From Dysgonomonas sp. BGC7 (GTDB lineage: Bacteria > Bacteroidota > Bacteroidia > Bacteroidales > Dysgonomonadaceae), in contig NZ_CVRP01000013.1 of assembly GCF_001261735.1 (NCBI RefSeq), positions 124,001 through 188,000 of the forward strand: a stretch of 64,000 nucleotides of DNA, read 5' to 3'. Positions 10,829 to 20,696 of the stretch are shown here, one piece after another (position 1 is the first letter of the stretch; each line of letters begins with the position of its first letter). The position numbers were made by a program, and so were the translations under genes. Below the pieces are notes generated by a model, which was not told the origin of the DNA, searched no databases, and saw nothing but the letters and a program-made list of their open reading frames with translations.

Positions 10829-11098
10829 TTATTTCTTCTTGTTACCACCGTGTCCACGGAATGTACGAGTAAGTGCAAATTCACCTAGTTTGTGTCCTAC
10901 CATATTTTCTGTTACATATACAGGAATAAATTTATTTCCGTTGTGAACAGCAATAGTGTGACCTACAAAGTCCGGTGATATCATTGAAGCTCTTGCCCAT
11001 GTCTTAACTACAGCTTTTTTCCCTGACTCATTCATAGCCAAGACTTTTTTCTCAAGCTTAACATTAATATACGGGCCTTTTTTTAACGAACGACTCAT
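10829..11098 (-). CDS. rpsS: 30S ribosomal protein S19
   Basis: An 89-aa head protein. It begins [20 protein letters not shown], has the [20 protein letters not shown] segment and ends with [14 protein letters not shown]. It lies 23 bp after rplB. Confidence 0.97.
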   Translation of the reverse strand: MSRSLKKGPYINVKLEKKVLAMNESGKKAVVKTWARASMISPDFVGHTIAVHNGNKFIPVYVTENMVGHKLGEFALTRTFRGHGGNKKK

Positions 11099-11121
11099 AA
11101 TTTCTTTATTAAATCAGGTTA

Positions 11122-11946
11122 TTATTTTTTTCTTCTTTCAATTATGTACTTAGAAGAATGTTTCTTAGGAGCTCTTGTTTTAAGACCCTTAGCATACAAT
11201 CCTTTACGTGATCTTGGATGACCTCCTGAAGCACGACCTTCACCACCACCCATCGGGTGATCGACAGGGTTCATTACTACACCTCGGTTATGAGGACGGC
11301 GACCAAGCCAACGAGAGCGTCCCGCTTTACCTGATTTTTCAAGTCCGTGATCTGAGTTACCTACGCTACCGATAGTAGCTTTACAAGAAAGAAGTATCTT
11401 GCGTGTTTCTCCGGAAGGCATTTTTATGATTGCATAGTTTCCTTCACGAGAAGTCAACTGAGCAAAAGCTCCTGCCGAACGAACCATCTTAGCTCCCTGA
11501 CCAGGACGAAGTTCTATATTGTGAATAACTGTACCGATAGGAATTTTTGCCAAAGGCAATGCATTTCCTACCTCCGGAGCAGCATCTTCTCCGGATATCA
11601 CTGTTTGACCTACTACCAATCCTTGCGGCGCCAAGATGTATGTCTTTGCTCCGTCTGCATAATACAATAGAGCAAGACGAGCCGAGCGATTCGGATCGTA
11701 TTCTATTGATTTCACAGAAGCTGGTACTCCGTCTTTTGTTCTCTTAAAGTCTATGAGCCTGTATTTTCTCTTATGACCGCCTCCGAGATAACGCATGGTC
11801 ATCTTACCGGTATTGTTACGGCCACCAGACGCACTTTTGCCGACTACAAGAGATTTCTCTGGTACACTTGCAGTGATTTCTTCGAATGTACCAATAATTT
11901 TGTGTCTTTGCCCCGGTGTTGTGGGCTTTAATTTACGTACTGCCAT
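11122..11946 (-). CDS. rplB: 50S ribosomal protein L2
   Basis: A 274-aa protein needed for subunit association and peptidyl-transferase centre assembly. The N-terminal OB and SH3-like folds are followed by the [17 protein letters not shown] loop, which contains the histidine implicated in activity. It lies 7 bp after rplW. Confidence 0.97.
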   Translation of the reverse strand: MAVRKLKPTTPGQRHKIIGTFEEITASVPEKSLVVGKSASGGRNNTGKMTMRYLGGGHKRKYRLIDFKRTKDGVPASVKSIEYDPNRSARLALLYYADGAKTYILAPQGLVVGQTVISGEDAAPEVGNALPLAKIPIGTVIHNIELRPGQGAKMVRSAGAFAQLTSREGNYAIIKMPSGETRKILLSCKATIGSVGNSDHGLEKSGKAGRSRWLGRRPHNRGVVMNPVDHPMGGGEGRASGGHPRSRKGLYAKGLKTRAPKKHSSKYIIERRKK

Positions 11947-11953
11947 TTTCTAT

Positions 11954-12247
11954 TTAGATATTGCTAAAAAAGTCTATACTTTCACCATCTTTCAGGGTGA
12001 TTATCGCTTTCTTGTAAGCAGAAGTTTTACCGTTTATCACACCAGCTTTGGTATAACGGCTTTTACGTTTTCCTGCGTAGTTGAGAGTGTTTACTGATTC
12101 AACTTTCACGCCGTAAACTTCTTCTATTGCTTTCTTAATCTCCATTTTGTTTGCACTAGGAGCAACACGAAAACCATAACGATTCGGAAATTTTTCTGAA
12201 ATCGCTGTTTGCTTTTCTGTTAATATTGGTTTAATCAAAATTCCCAT
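11954..12247 (-). CDS. rplW: 50S ribosomal protein L23
   Basis: A 97-aa protein at the exit-tunnel rim that docks trigger factor and SRP in other bacteria. It starts MGILIKPILTEKQTAISEKF and contains NKMEIKKAIEEVYGVKVESV, typical of L23. It follows rplD by 13 bp. Confidence 0.96.
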   Translation of the reverse strand: MGILIKPILTEKQTAISEKFPNRYGFRVAPSANKMEIKKAIEEVYGVKVESVNTLNYAGKRKSRYTKAGVINGKTSAYKKAIITLKDGESIDFFSNI

Positions 12248-12260
12248 AATATTTACCTCC

Positions 12261-12890
12261 TTATGCTTTTAAAAGATTATCTATAATAGCTACCGACGAC
12301 TCAGCCAATACTAAACTTGTACAGTTAAGTATTGAGTAAGCATTTAAGTCAGAAGCTCTTACAACTTGTACTCTTTGCAAATTACGAGCCGACAAATATA
12401 CATTTTTATTTTGGTCTGGCAAAACAAGAAGTATCTTTTTATCAGCCACTTGCAAATTTTGAACTAGCGCTACAAAATCTTTTGTTTTAGGAGCCTCGAA
12501 AGAGAAATCTTCTACTACAACGATTTGATTATCTTTCGCTCTTGTTGAAAGAGCCGATTTGCGTGCCAGTTGTTTTACTTTCTTATTTAATTTGAAGCTA
12601 TAATCTCTTGGTTTAGGACCAAATACGCGTGCACCACCAACTAACAGCGGAGATTTGATATCGCCTCGACGTGCGCCACCGCCTCCTTTTTGTTTGATCA
12701 GCTTACGTGTACTACCAGACAGTTCACTTCTTTCTTTAGTCTTGTGAGTACCTTGACGTTGGTTTGCCAGATACTGTTTGATGTCTAACCAAAGAACATG
12801 CTCGTTAGGTTCTATTCCATAAATAGCATCATTCAATACTACTTTCTTGCCGGTATCTTTACCGCTTTTATCTAATATATTCAGTTCCAT
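12261..12890 (-). CDS. rplD: 50S ribosomal protein L4
   Basis: A 209-aa tunnel protein. The long internal loop that reaches into the tunnel is visible ([18 protein letters not shown]), followed by [20 protein letters not shown]. Its start overlaps the rplC stop by one base (TAATG). In E. coli L4 autoregulates the S10 operon through a leader; I could not identify an equivalent leader here. Confidence 0.97.
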   Translation of the reverse strand: MELNILDKSGKDTGKKVVLNDAIYGIEPNEHVLWLDIKQYLANQRQGTHKTKERSELSGSTRKLIKQKGGGGARRGDIKSPLLVGGARVFGPKPRDYSFKLNKKVKQLARKSALSTRAKDNQIVVVEDFSFEAPKTKDFVALVQNLQVADKKILLVLPDQNKNVYLSARNLQRVQVVRASDLNAYSILNCTSLVLAESSVAIIDNLLKA

Positions 12891-13510
12891 TATCTTTCTA
12901 TTCTAACGATTGAACCATTACTTCCCGGTACTGAACCTTTAATCAACAAAAGATTATGTTCCGGTATTATTTTAATGATCACGAGGTTTTGCACAGTAAC
13001 TTGCTTGTTACCCATCTGACCACCCATTCTTGTTCCTTTAAATACCTTTGCAGGGTATGAACAAGCTCCGATAGAACCCGGTGCACGCAGACGGTTGTGT
13101 TGACCCAAAGTAGCTTGTCCAACTCCACCAAAATTGTGGCGTTTAACAACCCCTTGAAATCCTTTACCTTTTGATACTCCAATTACGTCCACATAAGGAT
13201 CGTCCATAGAGAACATTCCATCTACGGTGATAACATCTCCCAGATTGTATTTCTCTTCATACTTGAACTCGGCCAAGTGTCTTTGAGGTGCAACTCCGGC
13301 TTTCTTAAAATGTCCGATCTGTGGTTTTGTGGTGTGCTTTTCTTTCTTTTCGGCAAAGCCTATCTGCACAGCCTCGTAACCATCTTTCTCAGACGTTTTA
13401 ACCTGAGTAACTACACAAGGACCCACTTCGATAACAGTGCATGGAATATTTTTTCCCTCGGCACTGAAAACGGATGTCATTCCGATTTTTTTTCCTAATA
13501 ATCCTGGCAT
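12890..13510 (-). CDS. rplC: 50S ribosomal protein L3
   Basis: A 206-aa protein whose extension approaches the peptidyl-transferase centre. It begins [20 protein letters not shown]; the central loop has [20 protein letters not shown] and the C-terminal half has [19 protein letters not shown]. It is spaced 37 bp from rpsJ. Confidence 0.97.
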   Translation of the reverse strand: MPGLLGKKIGMTSVFSAEGKNIPCTVIEVGPCVVTQVKTSEKDGYEAVQIGFAEKKEKHTTKPQIGHFKKAGVAPQRHLAEFKYEEKYNLGDVITVDGMFSMDDPYVDVIGVSKGKGFQGVVKRHNFGGVGQATLGQHNRLRAPGSIGACSYPAKVFKGTRMGGQMGNKQVTVQNLVIIKIIPEHNLLLIKGSVPGSNGSIVRIER

Positions 13511-13547
13511 TTCTCTAATTATTTATTTAATTCAATATAAAAATTCA

Positions 13548-13853
13548 TCAAACTTTGATTTCTACTTCTACACCACTTGGTAATTCAAGTTTCATAAGAG
13601 CATCTACTGTTTTAGCTGTTGAGCTGTAGATATCAATTAATCTTTTGTAAGAAGAAAGCTCAAACTGTTCGCGAGATTTTTTGTTTACGAAAGTCGAACG
13701 GTTTACAGTAAAGATACGTTTGTGAGTAGGCAATGGAATTGGACCACTAACTACAGCTCCTGTAGCTTTTACTGTTTTAACGATTTTCTCAGCAGATTTG
13801 TCTACCAAAGTGTAATCGTAAGATTTCAGTTTAATTCTAATTTTTTGACTCAT
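13548..13853 (-). CDS. rpsJ: 30S ribosomal protein S10
   Basis: A 101-aa head protein that also acts as NusE in transcription antitermination in other bacteria. It begins [20 protein letters not shown] and contains [20 protein letters not shown]. It is the first gene after the hairpin that follows fusA. No tuf gene separates it from fusA. Confidence 0.97.
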   Translation of the reverse strand: MSQKIRIKLKSYDYTLVDKSAEKIVKTVKATGAVVSGPIPLPTHKRIFTVNRSTFVNKKSREQFELSSYKRLIDIYSSTAKTVDALMKLELPSGVEVEIKV

Positions 13854-13893
13854 TGTCAGTTTAATTAATTATTAAAAATATTACTTATAAAAA

Positions 13894-13933
13894 GCAGACT
13901 GTGATTAAGAGTCATTTACTAACCACAGTCTGC
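13894..13933 (-). terminator. Probable intrinsic terminator after fusA
   Basis: A 10-bp perfect inverted repeat (gcagactgtg at 13894-13903, cacagtctgc at 13924-13933) lies 6 bp past the fusA stop. On the minus strand it is followed by a TTTTTAT run. It could end the rpsL-rpsG-fusA transcript or act as a partial terminator before rpsJ. I saw no obvious new promoter in the 40 bp that remain before rpsJ, so readthrough is likely needed. Confidence 0.7.
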
Positions 13934-13939
13934 ATTTTT

Positions 13940-16066
13940 TTATTTTATCAAATCTACACGTCCTTTCACTTCGGTCAATACCTGACGTGCAATAGACGAA
14001 GATACTGTTTCGTAGTGAGAGAATGTCATTGCCGATGTAGCTCTACCTGAAGTTATGGTACGTAAAGATGTTACGTATCCAAACATTTCAGCCAAAGGAA
14101 CCTTAGCTTTTACAATACGTGCTCCTGAGCGGCTCGATTCCATACCTTCAACTTGTCCACGACGTTTGTTCAAGTCTGATATTACATCACCCATGCTTTC
14201 TTCCGGAGTTACTACTTCCAGCTTCATGATAGGTTCAAGTAATACAGGGCTTGCTTTTTCCGACGCTGTTTTGAAAGCAAATTTAGCACAAAGCTCAAAC
14301 GACAACTGGTCAGAGTCTACTGTATGGTATGAACCATCGACTAAGACTACTTTCAGTTTATCGAGAGTATAGCCTGCCAAAACACCATTTTTCATTGCAG
14401 CAGCAAATCCTTTTTGTACAGAAGGAATAAATTCTTTAGGAACATTACCTCCTTTTACTTCATCAACGAATTGAAGTTCACCTTCAAAACCTTCATCGGC
14501 AGGACCTACTTTAACAATTATATCAGCAAATTTACCACGACCCCCGGATTGTTTCTTATACACTTCGCGAATTTCAACTGTTTGAGAAATTGCTTCTTTA
14601 TAAGACACCTGAGGACGACCTTGGTTACATTCTACTTTAAATTCACGTTTCAAACGCTCGATCAATACATCAAGATGAAGCTCACCCATACCTTCGATAA
14701 TGGTCTGACCAGAATCTTCATCGGTATGTACACGGAATGTTGGATCTTCTTCAGCTAATTTAGCTAATCCATTAGCCAATTTATCCACATCCTTTTGTGT
14801 TTGAGGCTCAATAGCGATACCAATTACCGGATCTGGGAAGTCCATTGCCTCTAGGGTAATAGGAGCATTCTCGTCACAAAGTGTATCTCCGGTACGAATA
14901 TCTTTAAACCCTACTCCCGCACCAATATCACCACAACCAATAACCTCTTTTGGGTTCTGTTTGTTAGAGTGCATCTGGAACAAACGAGAGATACGTTCTT
15001 TTTTGCTCGAACGTGTATTATAAACGTAAGACCCTGCATGTAACTCTCCAGAGTAAACACGGAAGAAACACAAACGGCCTACGAATGGGTCTGTAGCAAT
15101 CTTAAACGCCAAGGCACAGAATGGCTCTTCCGGGCTTGGGTGACGAACAACCACTTTTTCCGGATCGCGAGGATCAACTCCTTCAATCGCTGGTGTATCA
15201 AGCGGGCTTGGTAAATAAGCACAAACTGCATCTAATAGAGGTTGTACACCTTTGTTTTTGAATGAAGATCCGCACAACATAGGAGTGATCTGCATAGAAA
15301 GTGTTCCCTTACGGATAGCAACCATAATTTCTTCTTCGGTGATAGTAGACGGATCATCAAAGAATTTCTCCATCAATACATCATCACATTCAGCTACAGC
15401 TTCTAACATTTTTTCTCTCCATTCTTCGGCTTCAGCCAAAAGATCGGCAGGAATGTCTTCCACATGGTAGTCAGCTCCCATTGTTTCGTCATGCCAATAC
15501 AAAGCTTTCATAGACACTAAGTCTACGATCCCTTTGAAAGTCTCTTCAGCCCCTACAGGTATCTGGATAGGACAAGGGTTGGCTCCTAACATTTCGCGAA
15601 CCTGACGAACTACCTCAAAAAAGTTAGCTCCCGAACGGTCCATTTTATTCACGTAACAGATACGTGGCACTTCATATTTATCTGCTTGACGCCACACTGT
15701 TTCCGACTGAGGTTCAACACCTGCAACAGAGTCGAATGTAGCGATAGATCCATCTAGTACACGCAAAGAACGCTCTACTTCTACAGTAAAGTCAACGTGT
15801 CCGGGAGTATCTATCAAGTTGATTTTATATGTTTCATTTTCGTACTTCCACTGTGTGGTGGTAGCAGCAGATGTGATAGTGATACCACGTTCTTGCTCCT
15901 GATCCATCCAGTCCATAGTGGCTGTACCATCATGAGTTTCCCCAATTTTGTGAGTCAACCCTGTATAGAAAAGAATACGCTCAGATGTTGTTGTTTTACC
16001 AGCATCGATGTGAGCCATGATACCGATATTTCTTGTATTTCTTAATGCGTCTAAACCTTTTGCCAT
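13940..16066 (-). CDS. fusA: Elongation factor G
   Basis: A 708-aa translational GTPase that drives ribosomal translocation. The GTP-binding motifs are intact: AHIDAGKTT (G1), DTPGHVDF (G3) and NKMDRSG (G4). Domains II-V follow, with [10 protein letters not shown] in domain IV and the [18 protein letters not shown] region in domain V. It lies 21 bp after rpsG in the str-operon position. A probable terminator follows immediately. Confidence 0.97.
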   Translation of the reverse strand: MAKGLDALRNTRNIGIMAHIDAGKTTTSERILFYTGLTHKIGETHDGTATMDWMDQEQERGITITSAATTTQWKYENETYKINLIDTPGHVDFTVEVERSLRVLDGSIATFDSVAGVEPQSETVWRQADKYEVPRICYVNKMDRSGANFFEVVRQVREMLGANPCPIQIPVGAEETFKGIVDLVSMKALYWHDETMGADYHVEDIPADLLAEAEEWREKMLEAVAECDDVLMEKFFDDPSTITEEEIMVAIRKGTLSMQITPMLCGSSFKNKGVQPLLDAVCAYLPSPLDTPAIEGVDPRDPEKVVVRHPSPEEPFCALAFKIATDPFVGRLCFFRVYSGELHAGSYVYNTRSSKKERISRLFQMHSNKQNPKEVIGCGDIGAGVGFKDIRTGDTLCDENAPITLEAMDFPDPVIGIAIEPQTQKDVDKLANGLAKLAEEDPTFRVHTDEDSGQTIIEGMGELHLDVLIERLKREFKVECNQGRPQVSYKEAISQTVEIREVYKKQSGGRGKFADIIVKVGPADEGFEGELQFVDEVKGGNVPKEFIPSVQKGFAAAMKNGVLAGYTLDKLKVVLVDGSYHTVDSDQLSFELCAKFAFKTASEKASPVLLEPIMKLEVVTPEESMGDVISDLNKRRGQVEGMESSRSGARIVKAKVPLAEMFGYVTSLRTITSGRATSAMTFSHYETVSSSIARQVLTEVKGRVDLIK

Positions 16067-16087
16067 CGTTTTTTTACTCCTTACTTA

Positions 16088-16564
16088 TTAAAATCTGAAA
16101 TGAGCGAACGCACGGTTAGCTTCTGCCATTCTGTGCATATCTTCTTTTCTTTTGAATGCACCACCTTGATTATTGAACGCATCTGTAATCTCTGCAGCCA
16201 ATTTATCGGCCATAGTCTTACCACCTCTCTTGCGAGCATAAAGGATAAGATTTTTCATACAAACTGATTCTTTTCTATCAGGACGGATTTCGGTAGGAAC
16301 CTGAAATGTTGCACCACCTACACGGCGAGACTTCACTTCTACTTGTGGAGTTACATTATCCAATGCAGATTTCCATATTTCGAGAGGAGATTTTTCTTCG
16401 TTTGGTAATTTTTTCTTTACAGTTTCGAGTGCAGAATAAAAGATATCGAATGCTGTAGACTTTTTACCATCATACATCAAGTGGTTAACAAATTTTGTAA
16501 CCTTTACATCACCGAAAACAGGATCCGGGAGGATCTGTCTTTTCTTTGGTTTTGCTTTTCTCAT
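16088..16564 (-). CDS. rpsG: 30S ribosomal protein S7
   Basis: A 158-aa primary head-assembly protein that contacts E-site tRNA. It contains [20 protein letters not shown] and the C-terminal [20 protein letters not shown]. The 153 bp between rpsL and rpsG has T-rich sequence but no gene I can recognise. Confidence 0.97.
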   Translation of the reverse strand: MRKAKPKKRQILPDPVFGDVKVTKFVNHLMYDGKKSTAFDIFYSALETVKKKLPNEEKSPLEIWKSALDNVTPQVEVKSRRVGGATFQVPTEIRPDRKESVCMKNLILYARKRGGKTMADKLAAEITDAFNNQGGAFKRKEDMHRMAEANRAFAHFRF

Positions 16565-16717
16565 TTTTGTTTTTAAAAATTTTGTTTTTGTTTTTGGCTG
16601 CCAATTTTTAGCGTCTTCAACGATTCCGCCGAATCATTTACTCAACCTGTATATTGCCTATCCAATAAACTTAAACCGTTTTAATACTTAATTAAAAAAC
16701 TCGGTTAAGGAGCAGAA

Positions 16718-17122
16718 TTATTTCTTCTTAGCTGCTGCAGCTGGTGCTCCTGGTTTTGGACGTTTTGCTCCGTATTTCGAGCGACGTTGTGTACGACCAT
16801 TTACACCTGCAGTATCCAGTGAACCACGAACAATGTGGTAACGAACACCCGGTAGGTCTTTAACACGACCACCTCTAACAAGTACAATAGAGTGCTCTTG
16901 CAAGTTATGTCCTTCTCCAGGAATATAAGCATTCACCTCTTTAGAATTTGTTAAACGCACACGTGCTACCTTACGCATCGCTGAATTTGGTTTTTTAGGA
17001 GTAGTAGTGTACACACGGATACAAACACCTCTACGTTGAGGGCATGCATCTAATGCACGAGATTTACTCTTTTCAACCAAAACAGTCCGTCCTTTTCTTA
17101 CTAATTGTTGAATTGTAGGCAT
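16718..17122 (-). CDS. rpsL: 30S ribosomal protein S12
   Basis: A 134-aa decoding-centre protein. The conserved [13 protein letters not shown] loop retains both lysines (residues 43-44) and [13 protein letters not shown] retains its lysine, so there is no sign of the usual streptomycin-resistance substitutions. The C-terminus carries a short Pro/Ala/Lys tail. It is the first gene of the cluster, about 140 bp downstream of a good promoter. Confidence 0.97.
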   Translation of the reverse strand: MPTIQQLVRKGRTVLVEKSKSRALDACPQRRGVCIRVYTTTPKKPNSAMRKVARVRLTNSKEVNAYIPGEGHNLQEHSIVLVRGGRVKDLPGVRYHIVRGSLDTAGVNGRTQRRSKYGAKRPKPGAPAAAAKKK

Positions 17123-17265
17123 CTTGTTTTAAATCTTTAGAACTTTAAATTCAATTTTTATTATACATTTTTACTATACGAATACCACAATAAACCGAAG
17201 CTATTTCGATGACAATCAATTATTTGCCATCAAAACAAGCTCCTTTTCACGCTTTATTCGGGTTG

Positions 17266-17297
17266 CAAATGTAGACATTATCAGCTAATTACACAAA
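17266..17297 (-). promoter_or_regulatory. Predicted promoter of the rpsL ribosomal cluster
   Basis: Read on the minus strand, a TTTG box (17297-17294) lies 20 bp before a perfect TACATTTG element (17273-17266), matching the Bacteroidetes TTTG/TAnnTTTG consensus. The spacing is right and the element is about 140 bp upstream of the rpsL start. This is a motif match only. Confidence 0.7.
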
Positions 17298-17365
17298 TAT
17301 TTACATATTTTTTTCCAATAAAAACCAGACAATAACTATTTTATGATATTACAAAAAAACAAACA

Positions 17366-17390
17366 GGCATGAAGAGAACCCCTCCATGCC
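17366..17390 (-). terminator. Intrinsic terminator of the FadL-family gene
   Basis: On the minus strand a 9-bp stem (ggcatggag / cttcatgcc, with one G-U pair) is followed by TGTTTGTTTTTTT. It lies about 50 bp past the stop codon at 17442 and would isolate this gene from the ribosomal cluster. Confidence 0.75.
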
Positions 17391-17441
17391 CGTATTTCTC
17401 GAATGAGATAATATAAGTAGTGTGTATGTAAAAGTGTAAGA

Positions 17442-18845
17442 TTAGAAAGAAAAGTCTACTCCGGCAGCAAATACTTTATTCGTACGAGAGAACACATCTT
17501 TTCCTGAAATATAAACAGGAGGATTAGATCCTACTACTGCTGCATATTTAGAGTTCTCTTTTGTCCAATCAGAGTATGTAGTCCAGAAATAGCCGATATT
17601 TATCATAACGTTCTTAGCCACATTCACTGCTCCTCCAAGTCCTATAGAGTAGGAATTGATAGAGAAGCTCAAGTCTTTTTGATAGTCATCAGTAACGCCA
17701 TAACGCGTTATTTGACCACCGGCACTGATTAAAAACATTTTATTTACACGAAACTCTAATCCTGCAAGATATTCATTTGTCCCTCCATTAATAAATTTTT
17801 GTTTATCATCAGCCATATCTGCATCGGAATCGAAAAAATGATGATATCCTACACTCGCCAGCAACTGAGGAGTTATCTGATATGATGCACCAACAGTAAA
17901 CAAAGCCGGAATATCGTGCGGAGTATTAACACCATCTTTAAACTGAGCCAAACCGGCATCTTTTCCATCAACAGTTTTACTCTCCACATTCAGACTTGTT
18001 TTGAACTCATACTTCATACCTATATTCAGAGCCTTATAGTTGAAGTTGAGACCAAGTATAGGAGCTACCCCCCAACCAGACTGTTTATTATCTATTTCTC
18101 TATCTGCAACCAAAGCAGCCATTTCAGGTTTTCCGGCAGCAGTAAGAAAATCTGTAGCAAGCATCATTCCTCCTGTAGGATTTACTAGCGGATGCTTAGG
18201 GTTAATCTTTATATTTTTCAAATAGCCTTCATAACCATTATTTACAATATTAAGACGGAAACCTGCGTATGCAGAAAACATATCATTGATAGCATAACTA
18301 CCTCCGAGTTGTGCCCCATATATAAAAGATGACCCTCTCATATATGCGTCTACCGAATATTTATCAGTAGGAACACCCATCGCCGATATAGCTAAAGGCA
18401 TTGTAGCAATCATAGATTCGAAAGAAGGTAAACCATCATTAAATGTAGCTTTACCTCCGCCTCCTGTTACTGCAATATTACCCGAAAGAACCCACTTTCC
18501 CGTTTTATACGCAGCCTGCAAACTAGGAATAATAGGAGCAGAAGCTGTTCCTTTAAATTTCTTAGTTGCATTATCTCCAAAGCCAGCAAAAGGGGCAAAT
18601 GTAGATGTTATTGTACGAGTTTGAAATGCACTTTGATTTGTGAACGAAAAATGAAAGCCATCTTCCAGTTTAACCAATCCGGCAGGGTTAGTATAAGCCG
18701 CATCTATCTGCAAGGAAGCATCACGGGCAACCATACGTATAAAGTGGGCACTTTGATTTGTATTAGTCAATATTCCTCCTGCAAAAGCGGGCAGGACACC
18801 AGATAAGGCTAGGACACAAAGAGATAATAATTTCGCTTTATTCAT
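17442..18845 (-). CDS. Outer membrane transport protein, OmpP1/FadL/TodX family
   Basis: A 467-aa protein with a cleavable signal peptide (about residues 1-22, ending LPAFA). After it comes a GGILTNTNQSAHFIRMVARD segment with DAAYTNPAGL, characteristic of the FadL family N-terminal hatch. The rest is alternating beta-strand sequence ending VFAAGVDFSF with a terminal aromatic, as expected for outer membrane barrels. FadL-type channels import hydrophobic molecules such as fatty acids; the ligand here is unknown. It is monocistronic, with its own promoter and terminator. Confidence 0.85.
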   Translation of the reverse strand: MNKAKLLSLCVLALSGVLPAFAGGILTNTNQSAHFIRMVARDASLQIDAAYTNPAGLVKLEDGFHFSFTNQSAFQTRTITSTFAPFAGFGDNATKKFKGTASAPIIPSLQAAYKTGKWVLSGNIAVTGGGGKATFNDGLPSFESMIATMPLAISAMGVPTDKYSVDAYMRGSSFIYGAQLGGSYAINDMFSAYAGFRLNIVNNGYEGYLKNIKINPKHPLVNPTGGMMLATDFLTAAGKPEMAALVADREIDNKQSGWGVAPILGLNFNYKALNIGMKYEFKTSLNVESKTVDGKDAGLAQFKDGVNTPHDIPALFTVGASYQITPQLLASVGYHHFFDSDADMADDKQKFINGGTNEYLAGLEFRVNKMFLISAGGQITRYGVTDDYQKDLSFSINSYSIGLGGAVNVAKNVMINIGYFWTTYSDWTKENSKYAAVVGSNPPVYISGKDVFSRTNKVFAAGVDFSF

Positions 18846-18873
18846 TATATGTAAAATTAGTTAAATGAGGCTG

Positions 18874-18903
18874 CAAAGATAGAAGTATTAAATTAGTTTC
18901 AAA
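18874..18903 (-). promoter_or_regulatory. Predicted promoter of the FadL-family gene
   Basis: On the minus strand, TTTG (18903-18900) and a perfect TATCTTTG (18881-18874) are separated by 18 bp. This fits the Bacteroidetes consensus. The element ends about 29 bp before the start codon at 18845. Confidence 0.7.
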
Positions 18904-19291
18904 AGAAACCAGCCTAAATAATTACATTTATATACCTGATAATCAAATATTTGTTGTCTATGCAACTAATAAAAGGGAGCTTAAAAAGCTAATTTATGCG
19001 AATAAGTAATTGAAACTGTATCTCATGTAAAAAAAGATTCACAGTCGAAATAAAAAAACTTTATCTATTATACAACTCTTCCCCCCTTACCTGAGAGCTT
19101 AGACGAAGCTAAGAGAGATGAATAACGACAATTACGAAAGGAGGATAAAAGGGTACAACTTTGTCAGGTTTTAGTTAAAATCACATTTTACAGAGATCGA
19201 TCAACCAACGGCCACAGGAGCACAATGTATGTAAATAGTTGTTTTTAAATAAAGATCAATTAGCAATCGGCATAATTCGATAAAAATCATA

Positions 19292-19299
19292 TATCTTTG
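19292..19299 (+). promoter_or_regulatory. Possible -7 element for the MFS gene
   Basis: A perfect TATCTTTG lies about 150 bp upstream of the ATG at 19449. No clear TTG box lies at the expected distance upstream, so the call rests on the -7 element alone. Confidence 0.45.
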
Positions 19300-19448
19300 C
19301 CACCCCTAAAAAAGGAAGGGCAGAAATATAAAAAACAAGAATCTCTAAAAAGCCTTAAAAACTAATCAATTTACAGACATAATTGTTTAAACAAACGCAA
19401 ACCCCACACAGATGACATTGGCTCACCTGTTACTCACAGACACTATTT

Positions 19449-20690
19449 ATGAATAATTGGAAACGTACATTTGCTATAATATGGTCCGGACAGTTTTTTT
19501 CTATGCTCACAAGCTCCATAGTAGGGTTTGCTGTAGTATTTTGGCTGAGTACGAAAACCGGATCGGCAGAAGTCCTGGCCTATGCAATGCTTGCCACTCT
19601 CATGCCTTTCATTATACTGGGCTTGTTTACCGGAGTATTCGTCGACAGATGGGATCGCCGTCGGACTATGATTCTGGCTGATAGCTTTGTCGCTTTCTGT
19701 TCGGCAATTCTTGCATTGCTATTTTATTTCGACAGAATAGAAATATGGGAAGTGTATGGACTTTTAGCACTTCGCTCGGCAGGAAGTGCATTTCATACTC
19801 CAGCTATGCAAGCTTCGGTTCCATTGCTTGCACCAAGCAGCGAATTAATGCGTGTAGCAGGAATAAACCAGATAATTCAGTCGGTGAGCAACATTGCAGG
19901 CCCTGCTCTTGGAGCCGTATTTGTTGCATTCTTTGACATGACTTACGTAATGTTACTCGATGTAGTAGGTGCTGCAATAGCCTGCACCTCACTCTTATTT
20001 GTAACAATACCTAACCCTAAAAAAGCAGAAGGCGTAATACCCAATGTATTGGGAGAGATAAAAGAAGGCGTAAAACATATGTTTGCGGAGAAGGGGCTTT
20101 CTTATCTTCTGGTATGTGTCATTATTGTTACATTTTTTATGGTACCCGTAGCGGCATTATTTCCGCTTATGACTATCAATCATTTCAATGGAGACGCCTT
20201 TCAAATGGGAATTGTCGAAGTAGCATGGGGTTCAGGAATGCTAGTAGGAGGTGCTATCGTAAGCCTGAAGTTCATGAAGAGAATCAATAAGATATATATT
20301 ATAAATGTAATGACCATAATAGTCGGGCTCTCCTTTTGGCTATCGGGTCTACTTTCCACATCCGCTTTTATTCTTTTTTCAATCCTCACTACCATCGGTG
20401 GTATAGCAGGATCAATATACTGGAGTACATTTATTGTTATCTTACAGACTAAAATTCATCCTGCCGCACTTGGACGCGTATTCTCTATTTATGACAGTAT
20501 AAGCCTTATGCCTACAATCCCAGGACTATTGGCTACCGGCTTCATTGCTGAACGCATAGGATTACTGAACGCATTCATTGTTGCAGGAGTAGCCACTGTT
20601 GCTGTCGGAGTGGTTGCATTTTTCATTCCCGTCATAAACAGATTAGGGCGCTCTACTATTCCCGAAGCAGAAACAATAGAGCAGGAATAA
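19449..20690 (+). CDS. Major facilitator superfamily transporter, MefA/EntS-like exporter
   Basis: A 413-aa membrane protein with about twelve hydrophobic segments. It begins NNWKRTFAIIWSGQFFSMLTSS and has GVFVDRWDRRRTM, a typical MFS loop 2-3 motif. Its pattern fits the proton-coupled exporter group that includes macrolide efflux MefA and the siderophore exporter EntS. The substrate cannot be deduced, and drug resistance should not be assumed. It is convergent with, and 6 bp from, the AraC gene. Confidence 0.8.
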   Translation: MNNWKRTFAIIWSGQFFSMLTSSIVGFAVVFWLSTKTGSAEVLAYAMLATLMPFIILGLFTGVFVDRWDRRRTMILADSFVAFCSAILALLFYFDRIEIWEVYGLLALRSAGSAFHTPAMQASVPLLAPSSELMRVAGINQIIQSVSNIAGPALGAVFVAFFDMTYVMLLDVVGAAIACTSLLFVTIPNPKKAEGVIPNVLGEIKEGVKHMFAEKGLSYLLVCVIIVTFFMVPVAALFPLMTINHFNGDAFQMGIVEVAWGSGMLVGGAIVSLKFMKRINKIYIINVMTIIVGLSFWLSGLLSTSAFILFSILTTIGGIAGSIYWSTFIVILQTKIHPAALGRVFSIYDSISLMPTIPGLLATGFIAERIGLLNAFIVAGVATVAVGVVAFFIPVINRLGRSTIPEAETIEQE

Positions 20691-20696
20691 GAGGTA

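Larger units (their letters stand above)
17123..17441. other. Intergenic region between rpsL and the FadL-family gene
   Basis: This 319-bp spacer holds the rpsL-cluster promoter (17266-17297) and the terminator of the upstream minus-strand gene (17366-17390). The remainder is AT-rich leader sequence with no coding potential that I can see. Confidence 0.7.
18846..19448. other. Long intergenic region with divergent promoters
   Basis: A 603-bp spacer between divergent genes. The left end holds the FadL-gene promoter (18874-18903) and the right part a TATCTTTG element (19292-19299). About 390 bp between them have no gene, RNA family or strong hairpin that I could recognise. Confidence 0.6.

Noticed and set aside
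19081-19160. Possible TPP riboswitch (CTGAGAG string)
   Set aside because: The second conserved segment (ACCTGA..) and the expected fold are absent, and the downstream gene is not a thiamine gene.
19449-20690. Macrolide resistance gene
   Set aside because: It is only similar in family features to MefA-type exporters; substrate cannot be inferred and it lies in ordinary chromosome context.
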